From: Ampullaceana balthica
Taxonomy: Eukaryota; Mollusca; Gastropoda; Lymnaeidae
Assembly: GCA_944989445.1 (NCBI GenBank)
Contig: CALYLW010000010.1
Span: forward strand, 2,271,234-2,335,233
Length of the DNA: 64,000 nucleotides
Reading direction: 5' to 3'
Below the pieces are notes generated by a model. It was not told the origin of the DNA. It saw only the letters and a program-made list of their open reading frames with translations, and ran no database searches. Made by a program: the position numbers and the translations under genes. This document shows, piece by piece, positions 30,601-43,214 of this stretch (its first letter is position 1; every line of letters starts with the position of its first letter).

Positions 30601-32145
30601 ACTGCTGTCTTATAAAAAAATCATTACTGTCTCGTGGAGTCTCCATCGCTGCGCCATTTCCTCTTCAGAAACGAATTTCGAAACAGTGTCAGCTCTGAGA
30701 TGACATTCTAGAGTTTCTGCCAGACTGCAATCAAACTAAGAGCTTTAGCTCATGAAAAATTCACTCTTCAAATTGCTATCATAGTCTTAACGCTTCATAC
30801 TAGCTGATGACGTCAATCCAAATAGAAATCTTGTTGCATGGTAATGAGATTACGGGACGTGTTGTTCATGTCAGGGAGCATTCATTGTTTGTTGTTGTTT
30901 TTTTTAAATTAAATTTTATTTTACTTTATTATTATTATTTCTTATGGTTACATGACAATCCGAGGAAGGGGTATATCTGCTACCACGACATATTTGTTGT
31001 TGTGGAGTAGGGTCTTCATTGAGAGAACTCAGGCGGGGGGGGGCATGATCCCTGGCTACTAATTAACGAAAAATGGTCTATTTATAGATCCGAGGACAAA
31101 ATAACATCTTTTAAAGACATTCTGAATAATCATCGGGGTTAAAGTTTAGAAACAGAATTTCAAAACAACATTATATTAAGAAATTGTATTTCAAAACAAA
31201 TGACTTTAGGGATAGGGATCAGTATTTCAAGATAATACGACTTAAAGAAATATTATTTGAAGACAACATCACTTGAGGAAATCGTATTTGTAATCATCAA
31301 AAATGTTAATGTGTTTGTAAGTGAATGTTCCCGGAAGCATGAGTTTTCCGATTTGTTGATGTACTAAGTAACTTAAAGATGGTGGATGCATTTTTGCTTT
31401 ATTTATCTTATCATATCTGTTGCAGATTCTAATTTTATACAGAAGATTATTGCGTCCTAAGCAAATTTATTCTCGTAACTACATCATTAATCTTAATTGA
31501 AAATAAAATTATTCAAATAAAAAATTGTCCAATGATAGGCATCTAAACACTTCCGTGCTTCACTAAAAAAAATATATAACAATAATAATTATTATCTCTT
31601 CTGTCTGTATATTCTCTCAGTCTTGACCTCGAACCTGAGAATAACTTGTTTCACTTTTTATTTACACCTCACCCCACTCGTAAGCTTTTTATTATACTCC
31701 TCAAGTTTTCTACAGCGAGCAAAATTATTCAGCGCGTACAGACAGCTTTACGATAAAATTGGTGCCGTATAAAACTCCCCATGTGCCTTGGTTTGAAGGG
31801 TTTAAACTTGCTTGCGAGTCCTTTCAACAGTTTACAGCACGTTTTTATGGCTCAAATATAATATATTATAGTAGTTGCCCATGGTACTTCCAGCCGCGCC
31901 CGCCGTGCTATAAACAAAATCATGGAACCCTTGTTTCACCCCATCATTCGAATATCTCATTATGTGATTACAGTCCCAGTGGAGACCTTGCTGCCAACTC
32001 TTCTAGCCCAGAAATGCTTTTTTTTTGGAAAACGTGAAATCATCAAAATGTAATCCCTACATTTTCCTTACGTATTAACAGATTGATTTGAAGCAAAAGA
32101 ACTATACACTTTTTCCGTATCAGCGTTTCCTAGGAAAAAATGTAA
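30601..32145. other. Intergenic stretch
   Basis: No gene recognised. A fragment of the family A SINE 3' end (gaagattattgcgtcctaag, about 31441-31460, minus orientation) is present. Open frames at 30807-31010 and 31759-32037 have no recognisable domain. Confidence 0.45.
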
Positions 32146-32655
32146 TTAAAAAGACCCGTAAAAAAACCAAGTTTTTTACTATAAATCCTTTATGTACGAG
32201 AAGTAATTTAAAGAATGTTCATTATAATACGCAGCGCAAGACCATCCAAAAATACAAAATTGTAGTTGTGTCGTAAAACATGTTTAACCGAATGCGCACC
32301 GATCAGGAATATGTTTATAAAAAGTGTTGTCAATAAAATACGCACCTTATTGCGTGACAGAAAGGCTGTTCAATATAATGCGCACCCTTACACTCTATCT
32401 AAAAAAATAACATGATACATAGGAATAGATAAAATAATCTACAAAATCAATAATTAAATTAAGGTACATGCGATCGATCTGAAATTTTGATACATTGTTT
32501 TTATCATCGGTACAAAACTGCCTGCAAAATTTTAGCTCGCTAGCTTACGAGGAAGTGGGTTAAAAATTGATGAAAAGTTTTGGCGACAAGCAAGCAATCA
32601 AGGGTTCAAACAAACAACCAGACACCACGAGTTAATATAAAGGATTTAAAAATAA
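32146..32655 (-). mobile_element. R500-related repeat, variant B, minus copy
   Basis: The inverse matches 51668-52176 over its whole length. Shared parts are aaatcc-ttatat-type ends, tttcagatcgatcg, cttcctcgtaagct, and several copies of the phrase gcgcattatattga. Both copies are about 510 bp. No coding capacity. Confidence 0.7.
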
Positions 32656-32914
32656 AACGTTAATATAATATGTTAAATATATATACATTTTTAAAATATA
32701 TTAAATTTTAACCTATCTGTTGTTTATCTCTGTGCCGGTGGCGTGGGTAAAATATCCTCATCTAAGACTCTATCTTGTTGCCAAACTCAGTGTATAGATT
32801 ACTTAATTAGGCAGACAATCATAAACGATCTTATAAGATGTTTGTCGCCTATCTCTGATTATCAATTACTTCATTAGGTTGACAATCCTAAACCCACTTA
32901 TCAGGAAAAAATGC

Positions 32915-33335
32915 CGCGTATCGGGGGGGGGTGAGCCCATGAAAGATCAATCTCCAAGTCCTAGTCTTTACATATATCAAGTTCCTCTTGTAACAGCAAT
33001 CGTTTTGGAGAGGGGTGGGTGTGAGCCCATAATACATCCATTTCTAACTCCTTGACTTTACCTATATCAAGTATCTCTAGTAACAGCAACCGTTGGTGGG
33101 GGGGGGGTGTTTGAGGTGAGCCCATAAAACTCAAACTTTTAGTCCCAGTCTCTAACTATATCAAGTTACGCAAATACCACCCACTGGTGAGGGATATGAG
33201 CCCATAAAAGATCAATTTCTAAGTCCCAGTCTCCACCTATATCAAGTTCCACCAGTATCACCCACTGGTGAGGGATTTGAACCCGTGAAAGACCAACTTC
33301 TAAGTCTCAGTCTCCACCTATATCAAGGTCCACTA
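32915..33335. repeat. Degenerate 80-110-bp tandem repeat, about 5 copies
   Basis: The blocks gagcccataaaagatcaa, ctaagtcccagtct and acctatatcaagttcc recur in the same order with a variable G-rich spacer. Confidence 0.75.
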
Positions 33336-33935
33336 GCTAGTATCCCATGAAAACAGTTTGTGAGAGAATGACCTTGACAACAGAGCCGCTACAACTCAGC
33401 AAAGTGAAGATATAATTCTGTTGATTCTTCGAAGTGAAGATATAATTCTGTTGGTTCTTCAAATGAATAGAACCACAGTGGAAAGAAGCTCATGAAAATA
33501 TATAAACAACCTTTTCACTAGTATTGTATTTGAGCGATTCATTGGCCTAGTTTTGAGATACAATGCATCTTGTTACTTGACTGCAAAGCTTGGTGGACAG
33601 CGGCCTACGCCCTTATCTCGTTCTTTTATCCGTATCTTTGTAACATGGTTATTTACGTTATTTGCCATGAACTTTACCTGTCATACACAAGAAGACTGCG
33701 ATAAAGCTTTTAAATGAAATGCAAGATATACAAACACATTTGATGATTTAAAAAACAATTAAAAGACGAAGTCTTTTTTAAGGACTAATACATGAGTAAA
33801 CGGTGTGTCTTTATCAGTGAAAATGTATAAAGTCTAGTGTTTAACTTATATGTACATTATATATTACATACTATATATTACCATAAATGTTGAACCAAGT
33901 TCAAAATTTACGTAACTGTGGAATCGCTGTCAAGT
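33336..33935. other. Intergenic stretch
   Basis: AT-rich. There is a short direct repeat gaagtgaagatataattctg near 33402 and 33430. No gene recognised. Confidence 0.4.
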
Positions 33936-35627
33936 TATTTTATTTCCATTATATTAATTTCGAAATCTTGTCGTCATCTCGTTCGTGGGCTGAAAAACAA
34001 AACTCTAAAATGACACTTTTCCCGTGATCATATCGAGCTGCAATTTTGCACATAAACTCGTTTCCCCTAACAAAGCATCGTATTTAAATTTCAGATCGAT
34101 CGAATTTACCGTAATTAAATTAATGCACTTTTAGTTTATCTCTCTATAACTATAGATAATTCAATTTCACGGCTTGTTATTGTTCGGCGTCCCATGCCAA
34201 TTGAGTCGTTCACGCATGCCATCGGTGACCACACCTCCCCCTCCCCCGGATTTACAGCAAATGGGACTTAAGTCAGTTTCAGTCTGTAAATGTTTCTCGC
34301 GTTGAGTTCTGTCTCATATATAAGGGATTTATAGTGAAAAACCTTTTTTTCATGGAGTTGTTTAATTAAATCCCTGATATTAACTTCCAAATCTTGTTTG
34401 TCGTCATCTCGTTCGCGGGCGGAAAAACAAAAGTCTTTAAAAAAAACCCCGTAAAAACAAAGTTTTTGACTATAAATCCCTTATATATGAGACATAACTA
34501 ACAGTATTGATTATTTTCAAACGCGACAAACATTTACAGACTGAATCTGTCTTAACTCAAGTTTACTTCATAACCCTGGGGGTGGGGGTGGAGGATGGGA
34601 GAGGGGGAAAAGTCTGGTTACCAATCGCTCGACCGAGCTCAACGTGACACGTAAAATGTAAACAAAAGCACGCAGGTACTTCGATGGGTTGCGTCAACTC
34701 GTCAACTCAAACTCTCACGTGGGAAAAAAAAATAACAAACAGAGAATTTGAATGACATACGTTATATAAGGATAAACTAAAAATGCATTAATTTAATTAC
34801 GGTAAGTTCGACCTATCTATAATTTTGATACGATGCATTGTTAGGTGAGACGGGTCCGTGTGCCGAATTTTCGCTCGATCGGATCACGGGAAAGGGGTCA
34901 TTTTTGACTTTTGTTTTTCCGCCCTCCCAAGACAGAGAAAGATGACGACAGAACGACAGAGAGACAGAGAGAGACGGCGGTGAAGTTAATATAAGGGATT
35001 TAATGACACACTTCCCGTGATGCATCAAGCTGAAATTTTGCACATAGACTCGTGTCACCTAACAATTCATCGTATCAAAATGTCAGATCGATTGAATGTA
35101 CCGTAATTAAATTAATGCTCTTTTAGTTTATCTCTCTAATACTATAGATAATTCAATTTCACGGCTTGTTATTGTTCGGCGTCCCGTGCCAATTGAGTCG
35201 TTCACGCATGCCATCGGTGACCACACCTCCCCCTCCCCCGGATTTACAGCAAATGGGACTTAAGTCAGTTTCAGTCTGTAAATGTTTGTCGCGTTGAGTT
35301 CTGTCTCATATATAAGGGATTTATAGTGAAAAACTTTGTTTAATTAATTTCCTTATATTAACTTCCAAATCTTGTCTGTCTAAAATGACACACTTATCTA
35401 TATAACTATAGATAATTCAATTTCAAGGTTTGTTATTGTTCGGTGTCCCGTACCACTTGAGTCGTTTACGCATGCCATCGGTGACCACACCTCCCCCCGG
35501 TTTTACTGCAAAGGGGACTGAAGTCAGTTTCAGTCTGTAAATGTTTGTCGCGTTGAGTTCTGTCTCATATATAAGGGATTTATAGTAAAAAAAACTTTCT
35601 TTTAACGGGGTTGTTTAATTAAACTTT
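33936..35627. mobile_element. Cluster of R500 repeats (three + copies, one nested - copy)
   Basis: A degraded + copy (33936-34370) is followed by a + copy (about 34366-35340) interrupted by a full minus copy at 34441-34999, and then an internally deleted + copy (about 35340-35627). The nested copy is flanked by ttaa on both sides (34437-34440 and 35000-35003). This suggests TTAA target duplication. Each copy shows tcagatcgatcgaat, cattcggtgaccacacct-like and cagtctgtaaatgttt blocks. Confidence 0.75.
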
Positions 35628-36024
35628 AACTTTCAATACTTCCTCTTCTTCTATCCTGTATTTTTGTCATGTACTTATGCCAATCTCTCTTCTTTTTTTT
35701 TCAATCTCTACTTATTTATTTTTTCCATGATATAGTATGTAAGAGATTATATTATTAATTGGTCTTGAACAAGTCTCGCTTCTTTGGGTACATCCATGTC
35801 TGCAACAAGAACAACATGTGGACACACAAATGTGAATTTAGTAAGGGAATGGTTTGTTTGATTGCTTCTTTTTTTCTCTTAATATTTTTTGCATGTTTTA
35901 AGACCAAAATTTGTCGTATTCGAGTTACAAATGGACACATGAGAAATTCCAGTTGGCATTCGCTCTTTTGAGTCGGCGTCATCAAAATGGTGGAAAAGTT
36001 TTCCGGAAATTTTTAAAGCAAGGT
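35628..36024. other. Intergenic stretch
   Basis: AT-rich, no gene recognised. Overlapping open frames on both strands at 35755-35985 have no recognisable domain. Confidence 0.4.
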
Positions 36025-36460
36025 CCTTATGGGAATAATTGTGTTTATATATTTGAAAAGTTTGTCCTGTAAGTAAGGATGTTTTTTGAGCTTGCACAAG
36101 CAACTACTCCTGAACCGTACCAGATAGAGCGTTCGGGTCTTTGCAAATATGTTAAGGAGGTCCCAAGGATGTGCACGGGCCAAAAAAAATAATGAACATG
36201 TTTATTGGATTTCCTGGGGAAAAAAAGGAAAAATATAAATATTATGTCAATTTCTAGCCCACCATAACATCTATCGGGTATCAACAAACGCCAAACGATA
36301 GCTAATAATATTTAGAACACAGTTGGAGAAGGAATTTTAAAAAAAATCTCTTTTCGTTCGACTCCCATAATTTTAGCAGAAGTTTTTAGATAGCAATTGT
36401 TATGTTTACTTTCAGAATTATTGATTTAAAATTACTTTTAATGAAATCTAGAATGACAGT
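36025..36460 (+). repeat. Direct repeat, copy 1 (partner 36717-37165)
   Basis: Shares with 36717-37165 the stretches gagcttgcacaagcaact, atatgttaaggaggtcccaa, ggatgtgca, ccataacatctatcgggt and gccaaacgatagctaataat in the same order. Identity is moderate, so this is an older local duplication or two adjacent insertions of one repeat. Confidence 0.8.
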
Positions 36461-36716
36461 TAATGGGGTTTTCCCGCTTTGTGAATGCTAATGTTAGACT
36501 GTTGCGCGGTGCGCATTATATTGACACATTCTTGGTGTGAAGTAGCGTGAGGGGATATGACGTCATAGAGAAAATATGCGATAGTGACGGTTTGTTGTTG
36601 ATAGCAAGGAGAGGATAGATATTGTTGTGTGTAGAAAGACTGCTTTGTTAAAGAGTGGAACAGATTAAACATATAGATTATTCTTATGGTGTTTGACTTG
36701 TTTGAGTTTAACCTGT

Positions 36717-37165
36717 CCTTGTGAGTCATACAATTACCCAGAACTAGACAATTGCGTTTATAAATTTGAAATGTCTGTCTTGTCTTTTCGAGCTTGCACA
36801 AGCAACTATTCCTGAACCAAACCAGATAGAGGGTTCGAGTCTTTTACAAATATGTTAAGGAGGTCCCAAGGATGTGCATTGGCCAAAAAAATACCGATAA
36901 GATTTACCAGATTTTCTTGAAAATAAAAAAAGGCGAAAAAATATCAGCACTTTGTCAATTTCTCGCCAACCATAACATCTATCGGGTTAAAACAAAATGC
37001 CAAACGATAGCTAATAATATTTAGAACAATGTTGGAAAGGAATATTTGAAAAATCTTTTTCCGTTCGACTCCCGCAATTTAAGCAGCAATTTGCAGATAG
37101 CAATTGCTTTGTTTAGTTTCAGAATTATTGATTTGAAATGACTTTGAATTTAATCTATAATGATT
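36717..37165 (+). repeat. Direct repeat, copy 2 (partner 36025-36460)
   Basis: Same blocks as copy 1. The spacer between the copies holds a tataatgcgcacc-type trace (gcggtgcgcattatattgac near 36508), which belongs to the R500 variant B vocabulary. Confidence 0.8.
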
Positions 37166-37932
37166 TGCCTTGAATAAAAAAATTGAAAACTATTGGTGGG
37201 AAATTGCGTTTAAATACTCATTTGAGTTTTAATAACTTGTTGTTTTTTTTTAAAGAGCGTGACAACTAAGACAAAGCTAAGAAAAGGCTGAATGAAGACT
37301 TATTTATTTGATGGAGATTTCGAGCATCAGAACACACTGAGCTATGCTGGTCTTTGGTGCTATAAAAGAAAGCAATTATCATCGGCAAATCCCAAAGCAA
37401 TCCAGGCGTAATATTTAAACATTGAGAGATTACACCACTTAAGGCCAAATATAACAGTGCTTTTGTCAAACCCAATCGCCGCCACCAAAGCATGAAATTG
37501 GTGGGGGGGGGGCCTCAATAACACACTTGAAACTTTATTACAATAATCTATGAACCGATAACTATGATTGACACGTAACATTAAGAAGTAACAAAAAGAG
37601 TGATGTTCGTTGTAGAGAAGTTCTCTGCACGGACGACTAAATAAATTGTTCATTTATACATTCCAAATAGAAATGGAACCGTTTAAAAAATAATAAATTG
37701 TTTACATTTTCAAGAACGTATTAAATTACGATAATAAAATTTTAGCTTTATTTTTATTGTAATTCACTTTAATCGGTATATATAAATGTATTAATTATAA
37801 AAAAATTGTTAATTCATATATTATATCATAAAACATACATTTATTTTATTATTGACTATTTAACTACAAAATATCTGACAATATTTCATTATAACTTTAC
37901 TTGCCCATAGGACAACAGCGCTGTGAGTAATT
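37166..37932. other. Intergenic stretch
   Basis: AT-rich sequence with no recognised feature. Minus-strand open frames at 37266-37493 and 37360-37653 have no recognisable domain. Confidence 0.4.
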
Positions 37933-38420
37933 TACTCGAGTCTGTGTAAGCAATAACTGCTTCTGGCATTATAACGGTATTTAAATGAATTCTCGTAAGC
38001 CACAACTGCTTCCGCAATGTCGACAGTATTCACGTGTCTCTTTGTTAGCCGTAAGTGCTACTGTTATTTCAACGGTATTTAATTGATTCTCTGTAAGCCG
38101 TAACTCCACTGATATTTTAACGGTATATAAGTGAGTCTATGTAAACCGTAAGTGCTACTGATATTTTAACGGTATTTAAGTGAGTTTATGTAAGCCGTAA
38201 CTGCTACTTATATTTTAACGGTATTTAAGTGAGTTTATGTAAGCTACTTATATTTTAACGGTATTTAAGTGATTTTAATATAAGCCGTAACTGCTACTTA
38301 TATTTTAACGGTATTTAAGTGAGTTTATGTAAGCCGTAACTGCCACTGATATTTTAACGGTATTTAAGTGAGTCTTTGTTAGCCGTAACCGATATTGTCA
38401 TTTCAACGGTGTTTCAATCT
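37933..38420. repeat. ~48-bp tandem repeat, about 9-10 copies
   Basis: The unit is built from gccgtaactgctacttatat followed by tttaacggtatttaagtgag and tttatgtaa. The outer copies are diverged (ctgcttccg variants), the inner ones nearly identical. Confidence 0.9.
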
Positions 38421-38829
38421 ATATAATCTGTAACTGTTGTTTCAAATCCTGAAAGACAAACCATCAAAATTGCAAACGTCAAAAAACATTTGAGTTGTTG
38501 ATTCAGTGAAACAAAATCTTGACCATTGATTTAACGAATCAAATCTTTTTTTTTAAACAAACCATTGCACATCAGCGACAATAATCCGCAGAAGTATTAT
38601 ATACATATTTACGCTCAATTATCACTCATTGACTGTGGCCTAACGCTAAATCATAATCCTTTTGGTTTCCAGATTAACATTAACCAAACAACGCACGAAC
38701 CAATGACGTCAGCATTTATGTTGTTAACAATGCTGACTGACTCAAAGAGTTTAGTTTTTTTTTGGTGCAGTAATTTGGTGAGCTGCTTTCTAAAATTACT
38801 TTAAAAATCGTGTGGTCATTAGCACTGTA

Positions 38830-39475
38830 AAAAATATTATATACATACTTTGTGTACATTTCAGGAATATTTTGTATTTATCATACAAGGATAAGTTACT
38901 TGGACTTTTGATCCAAAAAAAAACCCTATTATAAAATACTTTGTGTACATTTAAGAAAGTTTAATATTACGTATTTATCATACAAGGACAAGTTAGGTGA
39001 GCTTTTGAAAAAGGTGGGCGCCATAGGTGCCTTTAAAAAAAAGGGGGCGCCACAGGCGCCACGCGCCTCAGCACAAACTAGTTAAACAATATAATTTGCA
39101 ATTTTCTCGCAAATAGTGGTTATCAGTCCTGACGCTACTAATTTTAGAAAGCAGGGAACCAAATTACTGCACCAAAGCATCAAAAGGTGTGCAAATTAAA
39201 GATGCGCTGTAAAAATATATTATATGAAGTCATTGTTTTCGCTCATTTTTAATTTTGGAAAAGGGATCAATGTAAAAAGAGGATTTGATGATGGTTAATT
39301 ATAAAATCAAAAAATAAAATGGGCGCCTTAGGCGCCCTGCAACACCTATTATAAAATACTTTGTGTACATTTCAGAAAGTTTAATATTTCGTATTTATCA
39401 AACAAGGACAAGTTAGTTGGGCTTTTGAAAAAGGTCGGCGCCGTAGTCGCCCTAAAAAAAGTGCATTTTTTATAA
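38830..39475. repeat. Three direct repeats enclosing GGCGCC-rich palindromic segment
   Basis: The phrase ctttgtgtacatttcag followed by tatttatcatacaaggacaa occurs at about 38850, 38940 and 39358. Between copies 2 and 3 lie several perfect or near-perfect palindromes around ggcgcc (for example gggcgccttaggcgccc near 39320). The GC-rich palindromes stand out in an AT-rich setting and look like ends of a transposon, but I cannot fix its limits. Confidence 0.6.
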
Positions 39476-39579
39476 AATAAATCGATTTCAGCTGAAAACT
39501 TCCGGTATTTTTGACGGGTGTACGCTAGTTATCTAATAGTTGATGTTACTTTGGCATTAAAAAAATTCATAAAATTAAT

Positions 39580-40475
39580 AATGGGTAAGAGAAGTATCAA
39601 ACTTTAGATCGTGGGTTAGAGAAGTGTCGAACATGTAACATGTAAAATACAAAATACACAAACAAATTCTGTAATAAAAACAATACATTTGAGCTGTATT
39701 ATTAAACTAATACGACAGTATAAGTTTCCGCTAATGCCTTCATCAGTACAATTAACAATTAGAACGTACTTACGTAAGTGCATCTATTCTATATGATATA
39801 TGACAGTGGGTAAGATAAGTGTCAAACATTTATACCATGGGTAAGAGAAATGTCAAATTTTTAGACCGTGGGTAAGAGAAGTGTCAAACCTTTAGACCAT
39901 GGGTAAGACAACTGTCAAACATTTAGACCATGGGTAAGAGAAATGTCAAATTTTTAGACCGTGGGTAAGAGAAGTGTCAAACATTTAGACCATGGGTAAG
40001 ACAACTGTCAAACATTTAGACCATGGGTAAGACAACTGTCAAACATTTAGACCATGGGTAAGAGAAATGTCAAATTTTTAGACCGTGGGTAAGAGAAGTG
40101 TCAAACATTTAGACCATGGGTAAGACAACTGTCAAACATTAAGACCATGGGTAAGACAACTGTCAAACATTTAGACCATGGGTAAGAGAAATGTCAAATT
40201 TTTAGACCATGGGTAAGAGAAGTGTCAAACCTTTAGACCATGGTTAAGAAAAGTGTCAAACATTTAGATCATAGGTAAGAGAAGTGTCAAACATTTAGAT
40301 CGTGGGTAAGACTAGTGTCAAACATTTAGACCATGGGTAAGAGAAGTGTCAAACATTTAGACCACATGTAAGAGAAGTGTCAAACAATTAGACTACTGAT
40401 AAGAGAAGTGTCAAACCTGTAGATCGGGGGAAAGAAAACCGTCAAGCCTTTAGATCGTGTATAAGACAAGTGTCA
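39580..40475 (+). repeat. 31-bp minisatellite, about 23 copies, donor-like motif in each
   Basis: The unit is agaccatgggtaagagaagt followed by gtcaaacattt. Part of the array has a 93-bp higher-order structure of three variants (agaaatgtcaaattttt, agaagtgtcaaacattt, agacaactgtcaaacattt). A non-repeat stretch at 39630-39807 separates the first copies from the rest. Most units contain GGGTAAGA, a good 5' splice donor match. Confidence 0.95.
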
Positions 40476-40899
40476 CATCAGAAGATGTTAATGTGAGAGT
40501 AAAGTCAAAATTGATACCCCCAACAAAGGTAGTCTCTACCAATTTAAATTTTATATAATTTTTTCTTTGTTCTTCCGACACCCAGAAGTTATAGATTCCG
40601 TGAGAACGTAATGAATTGTTTCCCTTAAAAAAAAACTCCCAGCACAGCACGTTTCGCGAACATCGATGTAGGAAGACAGACAAGCAGGCCGAACTACTTC
40701 GTTAAAACTTTAGGCTGTTAGTTCAAGCTCACAACATTGCCATAAATTGTATGCCGAGATACACAAATAATGTTTAAGTTTCCTCGACATTTATCTCGGT
40801 GACAGATTATTTATGTCTTTGTGCAGCATAAATCCTTTGGGGTATCTTAGCTCACTATTGATTAGCTAGCGACAGCTCCACGGGACATCATACACTACT

Positions 40900-41665
40900 C
40901 CGTTATGATATATGTGGTATACCTTGCTCTAGACTGTAAACTGAGTTTTACGTTTTACACTACGCTGTAGGATTAATGTGGTATACCTAATTCTAGACTG
41001 TAAACTGAGTTTTACGTTTTACACTACGCTGTAGGATTAATGTGGTATACCTAGTTCTAGACTGTAAACTGAGTTTTACGTTTTACACTACGCTGTAGGA
41101 TTAATGTGGTATACCTAGTTGTAGACTGTAAACTGAGTTTTACGTTTTACACTACGCTGTAGGATTAATGTGGTATACCTAGTTCTAGACTTTAAACTGA
41201 GTTTTACGTTTTACACTACGCTGTAGGATTAATGTGGTATACACAGTTCTAGACTGTAAACTGAGTTTTACGTTTTACACTACGCTGTAGGATTAATGTG
41301 GTATACCTAGTTCTAGACTGTAAACTGAGTTTTACGTTTTACACTACGCTGTAGGATTAATGTGGTATACCTAGTTCTAGACTGTAAACTGAGTTTTACG
41401 TTTTACACTACGCTGTAGGATTAATGTGGTATACCTAGTTCTAGACTGTAAACTGAGTTTTACTTTTTACACTACGCTGTAGGATTAATGTGGTATACCT
41501 AGTTCTAGACTGTAAACTGAGTTTTACCTTTTACACTACGCTGTATCATTTATGTGGTATATGTAGCTCTAGACTGTAATCTGAAGTTTACTTTTTACAC
41601 TACGCTGTAGGATTAATGTAGTATACCTAGCTCTAGACTGTAATCTGATGTTTACAATTTACGCT
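40900..41665. repeat. 64-bp minisatellite, about 12 copies
   Basis: The unit reads ctgtaggattaatgtggtat, then acctagttctagactgtaaa, then ctgagttttacgttttacac and tacg. The inner copies differ at few positions; the last two are diverged. Confidence 0.97.
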
Positions 41666-41979
41666 TTGTTTTTTGTTTTTTGTTTTGTTTTCTCCTTTAA
41701 ATGATTTTTGAAAAATTGAACTTCAGGTTCATTCCTCAGCGGAATTAATTTCCCTTCGCCATATCTTAAACATTGTATTATATTGCATTATATGTCAATT
41801 CACGCAGTTAAATTAACACTGAACTGACCGTTTGCTACCCAATCAGCTGAATGTAAAATACTGAATTAAATTTCGAACACTGGACAAGAAAATAAACTCT
41901 AACTGAACACACAAAAAATATGGCATTCACGTATTGAAATTCTGATGGCGAATGTCAACAGTCAACGTGCCTTTAACGC

Positions 41980-42184
41980 CCCCCCCCCACTTTCATTCCC
42001 CCTTCTCTCCGTTACCCACACCCCCTCCCCCTTCCACCGCGCCGTATTGCTATGGCCTCTACCGACCTCTCCCTGCCACGGCCCAGTTTGGCCCTGCTGA
42101 CGGGCTCCGTTGAGCAGTCACAGCTCCGAGTGGACTGATTACTGTCACCGGCGACTAATTGGATCCATTTCCTTATTCTTGGTG
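41980..42184 (+). other. GC-rich island, possible non-coding first exon
   Basis: This is a GC-rich, CpG-containing stretch in an AT-rich region, ending in a strong donor-like ttggtg/gtgagttaag at 42185. It contains a small open frame (42052-42138, 28 codons) starting in a fair context. It could be a 5' UTR exon of a gene whose coding exons lie outside the window, or just part of a transposon. No partner acceptor or coding exon was found downstream in the window. Confidence 0.2.
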
Positions 42185-42334
42185 GTGAGTTAAGTGTTTT
42201 AGTACCGCGTAGTTACATGCTGTGAAGTGCTTCAAGATATTTTTTTAAAAGAATGGTTGCACTAATGAAGGCGCTCTTAATTAAATTTCAAAGAAAACAT
42301 TTTTCAAAATATAATAATGATATCATGTGTTTAT

Positions 42335-42700
42335 TTAAGTTCAGTTCTTCATATAATAAACTTTTATTTGAACAATGTTCGTTCCTTATTTTATAAACTT
42401 TATTCCGTGAATGTTCACATCTTAATTTTATAAACTTTATTCCGAAAATCTTAAACTTTTTACGTTATAATCTTTATTCTAAGAATTTTCAGTTCTGTAT
42501 GTTATAAACTTTATTCCGAGAATGTACACTGCTTTATAATACAAACTTTATCTTTAGAATTTTCCTTTCTCAACGTTATAAACTTTATTTTGTAAATGTT
42601 CAGTTCTTAATGCTTTAAACCTTATCTTCAGAATGTTCAGTTCTTTATGTTCTAAAATGTTTTTGAGAATGCTCAGTGTTTACGTTACAAACTGTGTTAA
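42335..42700. repeat. Degenerate ~37-bp tandem repeat, about 9-10 copies
   Basis: Variants of ttataaactttattccgaga followed by atgttcagttcttaatg recur with drift in both length and sequence. Confidence 0.85.
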
Positions 42701-43214
42701 TATATTTCATTGACATTTTTTTCTTTTGTACTTCAAGTTGGGAATTTAATTTTTTTTAAAATTATTTATTTCTTTTATGTTTTTGCACTATTCACGCCAA
42801 TCGTTATTATTTTTCCCTAAAGTAGAGTTGCTAGAAATTGTATACGCCCCTGCGTAAACGTGGACGATATCCTTTGTTTATTTTTTTAAGATAAGGGTTG
42901 AATTGACTCATAGAGTGAGCACTTTTCACTTAATACTAAGTTGATGGCCACAAAACAAAGCAATGTCGTCATAGATCCAGGAAGTTGAAAAATGAACACT
43001 GCATGCCTTTATTATCAGTTAAAGTAGAGCGCATCGTTTAGCCATTTGTTAATGTCACATCAGAGATTCGTGAACTTTGGATATTACTGGTAATATGTTC
43101 ATATCTATTTGACTCGTATCTCCGTTGTGAAACATGTACGATCCCTTGAGTCAAATATTTTAAATGAAATTATCAACAACAACAAAAACGGTGAAGCGCC
43201 AAGAAAGACCCTTG
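42701..43214. other. Intergenic stretch
   Basis: No gene or bounded repeat recognised. Confidence 0.4.
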
